Of a stretch of 19,262 nt of DNA, positions 6,586 to 12,502 are shown one piece after another. Positions within the stretch are counted from its first letter, which is position 1; each line of letters opens with the position of its first letter. Source of the DNA: DAOPXV01 sp035352535 (GTDB lineage Bacteria; Muiribacteriota; UBA9980); the NCBI GenBank assembly GCA_964545075.1, contig CAZJFS010000081.1, positions 1-19,262 on the forward strand. The letters are read 5' to 3'. The translations under genes were made by a program, and so were the position numbers. The notes beneath the pieces are model-generated. The model was given only the letters and a program-made list of their open reading frames with translations. It was not told where the DNA came from and did no database searches.

Positions 6586-9234
6586 ATGAGCATTTATAAA
6601 AAGACGATCTTAATTATCGTCATGACCACACTCATTCTTACACTCGCCCTCTCGTACATCATTCTGACGGTTGCCAGCGGAAGTTATCGCGCTTCAGAAA
6701 GAAATTTCATTGACATCGATACGCAGAGGATAATAGCTCATATAAATTCAATGATAAGGGGATTCGGCGAAAGATGGTATGATTATGCGGCATGGGACGA
6801 CACTTACAACTATATAGAAAAAAGGAATCAGACTTACATTGACTCCAACTATTCGCGCGATCGGTTCAATAAACTTAAAGTAAATCTTCTGATAATTCTC
6901 AATTCCAAAAATGAAATAGTATACAGCGCCCTTTTCGATAAAGAAAAATCCGCGGTTCCCCCTGATTTTATAAAATCAATCCTGCCCCTGTGCCGTTTCG
7001 AAAAAAACGACGAATGTAAAAAAGGTTTTATAAAGCTTGGCGAAAAGATCTATATCATTTCAGTGCAGCCCGTCACGACCACCGACTTAAAGGCTAAACC
7101 GAACGGTTTTTTCATAGCCGGCCGCGTCTTCGACGACAGCGTTACAAACCCAATTGCGGACGAACTGCTCGTTCCGGTCTCGATAAAACCCATCAACTCG
7201 AAAAATATCGAGCCCGACGACATTAGTATGATAACCAAAAGTATCGCCCAAAAACAGGTAATGGCTCACGGCTACGGCGAAGGCATGGTCGCCGGCTGTT
7301 CCATCATCAACGACGTATTCAATTCCCCGCTTCTTTTTTTGAAAATAGCCCGCAAGGAAATTAATTTCGATAATTTTGAAATAGCTTTAGGCGTCCTGAG
7401 AATGTCTATCATTCTGGCGTCGCTGGTTTTCGGCGTAGTCACCATGTACTTCCTGCACTTCAACATTGTTCTCAGGATCGGCGCCATAAGCGCGGAAATT
7501 AAAAAATTATCGGCCGGCAATGACATTTCAGCCAGAATACCCGTTCCAGGCGACGATGAAATATCGGAAATCGGAAGGAAAATAAACGAACTTCTAACCG
7601 CGCGTCAAAACATGGAAGAAACAGTCAACATATATAAAGACCACCTAGAAGTGCTCCTCGAAGAAAAAACGGTAAACCTTGAAGCGGCGGAATCGGCCAA
7701 CCGAATGAAAAGCGAATTTCTGGCGAACATGTCGCATGAAATAAGAACGCCTATAAATTCGGTCATAGGTTTTTCCGATATGCTTGCTAAAACTCCGATG
7801 ACGGCCGAACAATTTGAAATGCTCGAATACGTGAGGCTCGGAAGTCATTCCCTGCTCACGCTGATAAACGACATACTCGATTTTTCAAAGATCGAAGCGG
7901 ACAAGCTGGAACTCGAAAATGTCGAATTCGACCTGAATATGCTGGCCCATGAGGTAATATCCATAATCAATCCGATAGCCGTAAAAAAGAAATTAAACCT
8001 GGTCGCGGAAGTGAACGTACCCCTCGGAAGAAACGTGCTGGGCGATCCGGCAAGGCTTCGCCAGGTTTTATTGAACATGGTTTCAAACTCGATCAAGTTT
8101 ACCGAAAAAGGAAAAATAACGATCGAATTGAAATTGATTGAAACCGGGCCGGAAACAGTAAAAGTACGTTTCGACGTAACAGACGAAGGAATAGGAATTT
8201 CAGAGGACATAATACCATTGCTTTTCAAGCCATTCACCCAGGCGGACCGTTCCACCACGCGTAAATTCGGCGGAACCGGCCTCGGTCTCGCGATATCGGA
8301 TAAACTCGTAAAAATGATGGGAGCGAAACGAATATTTCTCGAAAGCACTCCCGGCAGAGGCAGCAGATTTTATTTCACGCTCGAATTTAAACTGGGCGAC
8401 GTTAAAAAAGAACGGAAATTTTTTGAAGTGCCCGCCCCTCCGGAAGCCGCCATGAAATTGAGCAGCCATTATAAAATACTTCTAGCTGAAGACAACATAA
8501 TGAACCAGATTTTAACGGAAAAGCTCCTTGTCGCGCACGGACATTCGGTAAAAATAGCCGATAACGGCCAGATAGCGCTCGACATACTTGAAAAAGAAAG
8601 TTTCGACGTCATTCTTATGGACGTTCAGATGCCGATAATGGACGGCCTCGAAGCTACGAGGCGGATACGCGCAAGAGGGCTGAAATTGCCTATAATCGCT
8701 ATGACGGCGAGCGCTATGAAGGGCGACGACGTGATGTGCCGTGAAGCGGGAATGAACACATATATTTCAAAGCCGATAAACATAGAAACGCTTGAACCCG
8801 CTATAGCGCGCATTACCGTAAAAAGCAAAGGCGCGACGGCGACGCAACCCGGACCCGCGCAGCAAATCGCGCCCGAAACGAAGCCTGAAGAAATTAAAGT
8901 ATTTAACGCGGACCGGGTTAAAAGAAACCTGGGAGACATTGACGGCCTTATTGAAACGGCGGTAAAATCATTCATCGAAACATTCCCCGAATACGTGAGC
9001 GACATAAAAAAAGCCATAGAAAACAAAAGCGCCGATGAATTGAAGAAAAGCGCCCACAAGCAGAAGGGTACAGCCCTTAACGCCGGGGCGGATAAGATAG
9101 CCGACATTCTTTTCACTCTTGAAAAGATAGGCTCCTCAAAAGACATTTCAGATGCGGGCAATCTCGCGGCCGCTCTGGATGGTGAATTTAATAAATACCT
9201 CGAAAAAATCAAGGAATTGAACATAATTTCATAA
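6586..9234 (+). CDS. CHASE4-HAMP hybrid sensor histidine kinase with REC and HPt domains
   Basis: An 882-residue membrane kinase holding a complete phosphorelay in one chain. Membrane helix 1 (about 6-30) and helix 2 (about 266-296) bracket an extracytoplasmic sensor that resembles CHASE4 (ERWYDYAAWDDTYNYIE near 62-78). A HAMP domain (about 297-345) and short coiled coil lead to HisKA (FLANMSHEIRTPINSVIGFS, His384) and HATPase with N-box NMVSNSIKF (Asn501), DEGIGIS and FGGTGLGLAIS. The receiver has EDN (635-637), phospho-accepting Asp679 in LMDVQMPIMDG and Lys729; the C-terminal HPt has His824 in SAHKQKGTALNAGA. Phosphate should flow His384-Asp679-His824 to a separate response regulator, but none is encoded nearby. 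The ATG at 6586 lacks a Shine-Dalgarno and directly follows a promoter. It forms its own unit, as the aminotransferase gene has a separate promoter. The ligand is unknown; CHASE4 is assigned from the WxxWDDTY pattern. Confidence 0.95.
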   Translation: MSIYKKTILIIVMTTLILTLALSYIILTVASGSYRASERNFIDIDTQRIIAHINSMIRGFGERWYDYAAWDDTYNYIEKRNQTYIDSNYSRDRFNKLKVNLLIILNSKNEIVYSALFDKEKSAVPPDFIKSILPLCRFEKNDECKKGFIKLGEKIYIISVQPVTTTDLKAKPNGFFIAGRVFDDSVTNPIADELLVPVSIKPINSKNIEPDDISMITKSIAQKQVMAHGYGEGMVAGCSIINDVFNSPLLFLKIARKEINFDNFEIALGVLRMSIILASLVFGVVTMYFLHFNIVLRIGAISAEIKKLSAGNDISARIPVPGDDEISEIGRKINELLTARQNMEETVNIYKDHLEVLLEEKTVNLEAAESANRMKSEFLANMSHEIRTPINSVIGFSDMLAKTPMTAEQFEMLEYVRLGSHSLLTLINDILDFSKIEADKLELENVEFDLNMLAHEVISIINPIAVKKKLNLVAEVNVPLGRNVLGDPARLRQVLLNMVSNSIKFTEKGKITIELKLIETGPETVKVRFDVTDEGIGISEDIIPLLFKPFTQADRSTTRKFGGTGLGLAISDKLVKMMGAKRIFLESTPGRGSRFYFTLEFKLGDVKKERKFFEVPAPPEAAMKLSSHYKILLAEDNIMNQILTEKLLVAHGHSVKIADNGQIALDILEKESFDVILMDVQMPIMDGLEATRRIRARGLKLPIIAMTASAMKGDDVMCREAGMNTYISKPINIETLEPAIARITVKSKGATATQPGPAQQIAPETKPEEIKVFNADRVKRNLGDIDGLIETAVKSFIETFPEYVSDIKKAIENKSADELKKSAHKQKGTALNAGADKIADILFTLEKIGSSKDISDAGNLAAALDGEFNKYLEKIKELNIIS

Positions 9235-9267
9235 AACGGTTTTTTACCGCAATAAAACGCCGAAAAA

Positions 9268-9288
9268 AATTGTCGGAGGTAAACAATT
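9268..9288. repeat. Inverted repeat at the aminotransferase promoter
   Basis: AATTGT (9268-9273) and ACAATT (9283-9288) are inverted copies separated by 9 nt; the right arm shares two bases with the -35 box. Position suits a repressor site, but arms of six AT-rich base pairs give weak support. Confidence 0.25.
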
Positions 9289-9315
9289 GACTTAAAATAT
9301 CCGTTGCGGTATAAT
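9287..9315 (+). promoter_or_regulatory. Sigma-70 promoter of the aminotransferase gene
   Basis: TTGACT (9287-9292) and TATAAT (9310-9315) have a 17-bp spacer. Predicted transcription start is near 9322, giving a leader of about 38 nt that carries a strong ribosome binding site, AGGGGGAG (9344-9351), 8 nt before the ATG. Unlike the kinase promoters, this one is conventionally spaced from its gene. Confidence 0.75.
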
Positions 9316-9359
9316 TTAACTGAAAAATACATTCGTGAAAAGCAGGGGGAGTTCGTACC

Positions 9360-10550
9360 ATGACAGAAAATAAGTATATCAATAAAAAGCTTGCGCCTTT
9401 CGGTTCTTCTATCTTCGCGGAAATGACGAAACTCGCTAACGAGAATAAAGCTATAAATCTTTCACAGGGATTCCCGGATTTCGACGGCCCCGAGTTCATA
9501 AAAGACGCGGCATGCGAGGCTATAAGGGCCGGACATAACCAGTACGCCAACACTTTCGGCGTTCCCGAATTAAGAAAAGCCATTGCCGCTAAATACAAAA
9601 AATTCTATGATCTCACATACGATCCGAACACTGAAATATCCGTTCTCGCAGGAGCCACCGAATCGCTTTTCACGACGATCATATCGCTCGTAAACGATGG
9701 CGACGAAGTCATACTCTTCGAGCCTTATTACGACAGCTACCCTGTCGCGGTTACCATGGCCGGAGGGCGCTGCAAATACGCTTCCCTTCAATTCCCTCAT
9801 TTCAGGGTCGATCTCAATCACGTTGAAAGCCTCGTTACGAAAAAAACGAAGATGATCATCATTAATACGCCGAACAATCCCACGGGAAAAGTTTTCACTA
9901 AAGATGAACTGGAGGGTATAGCTAAGATAGCTAAAAAATATGACCTGATAGTGCTTTCGGACGAAGTTTACGAACATATAACATTCGACGGCGCCAAACA
10001 TATTCCAATCGCGACGTTAGACGGCATGCGCGAGCGCACCATCACGATCTCATCCACCGGCAAAACCTTCAGCATGACCGGCTGGAAAATAGGAACTGTA
10101 TGCGCTCCCGCTAAGATACTAGAGGCCGTCCGCGCCTGCCACCAATACGTGCTTTTTGCCGTAGCTACGCCGTTTCAACATGCGATGATAAAGGGATTCG
10201 AAGCGCATGACAAATTTTACAGGGAACTTCTTTCGTTCTATAATAAAAAAAGAAATTTCATGACGAAAGCTTTAAAAGATGTCGGATTCGATATCGTCGT
10301 GCCGGAAGGTTCATATTTCATCCTCGCCGACTTCACTAAATTCGGTTTCGACGACGACGTTGAGTTCTGCAAATATCTTACGACGGAAATAAAGGTCGCG
10401 GCCATACCGCCAACCTCTTTTTACTTCAACAAAGAATATGGCGTCAACCTGGTCAGGTTCGCGTTCTGCAAAAAAGAGGAAACTCTCGCGGCCGCGGCCG
10501 AAAGACTTCAAAAGCTTTCATCGCGATTCAAAACGCATAAAAATGAATAA
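9360..10550 (+). CDS. Class I PLP-dependent aminotransferase (YbdL/kynurenine aminotransferase-like)
   Basis: The 396-residue fold-type-I enzyme would swap an amino group between an amino acid and a 2-oxo acid in the cytoplasm, using pyridoxal phosphate. Motifs closely follow E. coli methionine aminotransferase YbdL and kynurenine aminotransferases: INLSQGFPDFDGP (32-44), NQYANTFGVPELRKAIA (60-76), AGATE (97-101), PHFRVD (146-151), NTPNNPTGKV (169-178), SDEVYEHITF with Asp201 and Tyr204, and SSTGKTFSMTGWKIG with the Schiff-base Lys235. NLVRFAF near the C-terminus carries the arginine expected to bind the substrate carboxylate. The family accepts methionine, aromatic residues, glutamine or kynurenine, so the exact substrate cannot be read from sequence; a role in methionine salvage or aromatic amino acid turnover is possible. 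The gene has its own promoter and strong ribosome binding site. It ends only 7 nt before the -35 box of the next gene. Confidence 0.93.
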   Translation: MTENKYINKKLAPFGSSIFAEMTKLANENKAINLSQGFPDFDGPEFIKDAACEAIRAGHNQYANTFGVPELRKAIAAKYKKFYDLTYDPNTEISVLAGATESLFTTIISLVNDGDEVILFEPYYDSYPVAVTMAGGRCKYASLQFPHFRVDLNHVESLVTKKTKMIIINTPNNPTGKVFTKDELEGIAKIAKKYDLIVLSDEVYEHITFDGAKHIPIATLDGMRERTITISSTGKTFSMTGWKIGTVCAPAKILEAVRACHQYVLFAVATPFQHAMIKGFEAHDKFYRELLSFYNKKRNFMTKALKDVGFDIVVPEGSYFILADFTKFGFDDDVEFCKYLTTEIKVAAIPPTSFYFNKEYGVNLVRFAFCKKEETLAAAAERLQKLSSRFKTHKNE

Positions 10551-10557
10551 GACATAT

Positions 10558-10586
10558 TTGACAGTTTCCCTGTAATTTGATATAAT
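10558..10586 (+). promoter_or_regulatory. Sigma-70 promoter of the DnaB-like gene, probably leaderless
   Basis: Perfect TTGACA (10558-10563) and perfect TATAAT (10581-10586) with a 17-bp spacer fill most of the 45-bp gap after the aminotransferase gene. The -10 box ends 9 nt before the ATG at 10596, so the RNA should start within a few bases of the start codon. The gap CAGCTGATC contains no Shine-Dalgarno. Confidence 0.8.
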
Positions 10587-10595
10587 CAGCTGATC

Positions 10596-12230
10596 ATGCA
10601 AGACGATAACAACACAGTTCCGCCTCAAAATTTCGAAGGTGGAGAAACCATAAATAATAAAAGCATATACCGCATCGAAATCGAGTTTTTAAAGGCTTTC
10701 GCCCACACTCCCGATGCGGCGGGACTTTATGCGCTAAATTTAAACCTCATGCCTTCTAACTTCCACGCATCGCTCGCCACCAAATTTATATATGCCGCTC
10801 TTTTCAAGCTTTATAACGAAAACAAGGCGATTACTTTCAAAGATACTTATGATTTTTTAAATTCGCAGCACCACCTCGGCAAAACGCAGGCCGAAATTGT
10901 CGGCCCCCTTCTTGACGAAATATTCACTCTCACTGGCGTGGCGGGTGAAAAATCAGTCGAATCAGATGTAAAGACGCTCATATACAATATAAAAGAAAAC
11001 GGTTTTAAAAACGATGCGCGCAAGATACTCACTTCTTCCGTGAATAAGCTTAACCACGAAAAAGGCGATTACGTCAACACCGTTAAAAAATCCGCCGAAT
11101 CGCTCCTTTCGCTTCTTGAAGCAAGCAGCGTACATTCCGCCGCAACTTCCGAGGTTGACGTAAAAGCGTTAAATATCGAACTTGAACTTAAAGCCCAGAA
11201 AGGCGGCAGGGCATTTCCCGGCCTTGACACCGGTTTTGAAATTTTAAACAACGTCTTAAACGGCATCGAAAACGAATTCTACCTCATAGGCGCGGCCTCC
11301 TCCATGGGAAAAACAACTTTTGCCACGCAACTCGCTTTCCAGCTCTTAAAGCAAAATCCGGAAGTAAACCTTGTCTTCTTTTCACTCGACCAGTCGCAAA
11401 AGGATATTTTAATAAAATTCGTCTCCAGCGCGTCCGGCGTCCCCGTCAAATATTTAAAATGCCCGGCGCCCAAAAATGAAAGCCATGAATTAAAGAAAAA
11501 AGACGGCATCGCTTACGTAACTTCTCTCGCGAAACGCATGAAAATAATAGACGAAAGCTATGGCGATATCAGCATAAAAGATTTTAAAAACATTATCCGT
11601 AAATTTAAACTCGAATTCTATAATAAGCCGATAATAGCCATCGTCGATACGGTGCTTGCGATAAGGCCCTGCCAGACCTATAACGATAAAGCCTCTGAAA
11701 TAAATGACATCCTCGCCGAGCTCAAAACTCTCGTGCGCACCGAAAACATAGCTCTCATCGGCACATTCAACCTTAATTCGGACGCCGAGATAAGCCGGCC
11801 GAAGAGAAAAGACGTATCCGAAATACCCGCTTTTCTTTATCAGCCTTACGCAATGATGACGCTTTATTCCGATTTCATCGTAAGCTTCGAAACCCCTTTT
11901 TTAGAATGGGAATGGGGAACCGACGACGCCATGGTTCCAATAGTCGAACTCGATATTATGAAAAACAAAATGAACGGCTTTAAAGGCAAGATCTTCTACC
12001 GGTATTTTGATTCCCTGGCCGCTTTCAAGGAGTGCGTCGAAGAAGAAAACGATAATTATCGCGCAATGATAGAAAACGTCGAACACTATCAATCCAAACG
12101 CGGAAATCGCCCGGTACCACAGGTGGCTCCGCCTCCGCCACCGATCCCCAATATCAGGATCAACACCAACGGAAATGGTAAAAATCCCGCTAACGCGGAT
12201 CAGTCGAATAACGACGAAGATATAATATAA
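10596..12230 (+). CDS. Divergent DnaB-family (RecA-fold) ATPase
   Basis: The 544-residue protein keeps the DnaB two-domain layout. Residues about 24-175 match the helical N-terminal domain pattern (EIEFLKAFAHTPD; ASLATKFIYAALFKLYNENKAITFKD). A linker then precedes PGLDTGFEILNNVLNGI and Walker A GAASSMGKTT (232-241, Lys239). Key positions differ from replicative DnaB: FFSLDQS (Asp265) replaces FSLEM with its catalytic Glu, IVDTVLAI (349-356) replaces the IDYLQL Walker B stretch, GTFNLNSD replaces the SQLNR glutamine motif, and KNKMNG (456-461) replaces K-x-R-N-G with the arginine finger. The tail has PPPPP (512-516) and an Asn/Asp-rich end. It could be a helicase with altered kinetics or a non-helicase paralogue acting as a loader or regulator. 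Neighbours are housekeeping genes, not phage genes. It has a strong leaderless-type promoter. Membership of the family is likely; function is not established. Confidence 0.78.
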   Translation: MQDDNNTVPPQNFEGGETINNKSIYRIEIEFLKAFAHTPDAAGLYALNLNLMPSNFHASLATKFIYAALFKLYNENKAITFKDTYDFLNSQHHLGKTQAEIVGPLLDEIFTLTGVAGEKSVESDVKTLIYNIKENGFKNDARKILTSSVNKLNHEKGDYVNTVKKSAESLLSLLEASSVHSAATSEVDVKALNIELELKAQKGGRAFPGLDTGFEILNNVLNGIENEFYLIGAASSMGKTTFATQLAFQLLKQNPEVNLVFFSLDQSQKDILIKFVSSASGVPVKYLKCPAPKNESHELKKKDGIAYVTSLAKRMKIIDESYGDISIKDFKNIIRKFKLEFYNKPIIAIVDTVLAIRPCQTYNDKASEINDILAELKTLVRTENIALIGTFNLNSDAEISRPKRKDVSEIPAFLYQPYAMMTLYSDFIVSFETPFLEWEWGTDDAMVPIVELDIMKNKMNGFKGKIFYRYFDSLAAFKECVEEENDNYRAMIENVEHYQSKRGNRPVPQVAPPPPPIPNIRINTNGNGKNPANADQSNNDEDII

Positions 12231-12296
12231 CTCTTTCCCTTTCAAAACCACTGTCTTTTCAATATAAATTCACTTTGAACGGCGCGACTTTATTAA

Positions 12297-12325
12297 TTGA
12301 CAAATCGCCAGTTCTATGGTATAAT
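12297..12325 (+). promoter_or_regulatory. Sigma-70 promoter of the S1 gene
   Basis: Perfect TTGACA (12297-12302) and TATAAT (12320-12325) with a 17-bp spacer. Transcription should start near 12332, leaving a leader of about 170 nt before the S1 gene's ATG. The preceding 66 bp after the DnaB-like stop show no hairpin terminator, so some read-through into this leader is possible. Confidence 0.8.
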
Positions 12326-12349
12326 TTTCCAAATTTTATAAGAAACATT

Positions 12350-12466
12350 ATGAGTTATAATAATGGGTCATATAAAGCTTCAAAACAAACCTTAGAAACG
12401 CTAACGTGTACATTAACAAACTTTCCAGGTCGCCGTGCCTGTACAACAAACGATAAGGCACGCTAA
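12350..12466 (+). CDS. Possible 38-residue leader peptide upstream of the S1 gene
   Basis: An ATG about 18 nt inside the predicted transcript opens a 38-codon frame beginning MSYNNGSYKASKQ and ending NDKAR. It is polar, Thr/Asn/Lys-rich, with no signal peptide and no family I recognise. The preceding bases (ATAAGAAACATT) give only a weak ribosome binding site. Its last codons overlap the hairpin at 12434-12462, and its stop is 22 nt before an in-frame-type ATG at 12488 and 36 nt before the S1 start. If translated, ribosome passage would open that hairpin. It may equally be a chance frame within an untranslated leader. Confidence 0.3.
   Translation: MSYNNGSYKASKQTLETLTCTLTNFPGRRACTTNDKAR
12434..12462 (+). 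promoter_or_regulatory. Leader hairpin upstream of the S1 gene
   Basis: CGTGCCT (12434-12440) pairs perfectly with AGGCACG (12456-12462) across a 15-nt A-rich loop. There is no following U-tract, so it is not a terminator. It lies 28 nt upstream of the AGGAG site of the S1 gene. E. coli rpsA is autoregulated through hairpins in its leader; a similar role here is inference. Confidence 0.45.
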
Positions 12467-12502
12467 AGCTTATATTGGCAAATAATAATGAGGAGTGAAT
12501 TT

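Noticed and set aside
7845..8348. Minus-strand open frame (167 codons) opposite the kinase ATPase domain
   Set aside because: It mirrors a conserved coding region and gives a low-complexity Ser/Phe-rich product with no ribosome binding site.
9237..9249. CGGT-TTTTT-ACCG mini-hairpin after the hybrid kinase
   Set aside because: Only four base pairs with the T run in the loop rather than after the stem; not a credible terminator.
8625..9332. Long minus-strand open frame (235 codons) opposite the hybrid kinase HPt region
   Set aside because: It is fully antisense to well-conserved REC and HPt domains, its translation shows no recognisable domain, and the purine-rich coding strand makes long antisense frames common here.
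12275..12466. 63-codon frame starting at 12275
   Set aside because: Its first part overlaps the S1 promoter (12297-12325), so the transcript would begin after its start; only the shorter frame from 12350 could be translated.
12457..12469. Possible sigma-54 promoter (GGCACG...AGCTT) before the S1 gene
   Set aside because: The GG and GC elements are 9 nt apart instead of 10, the -12 side lacks TTGC, and a perfect sigma-70 promoter lies upstream.
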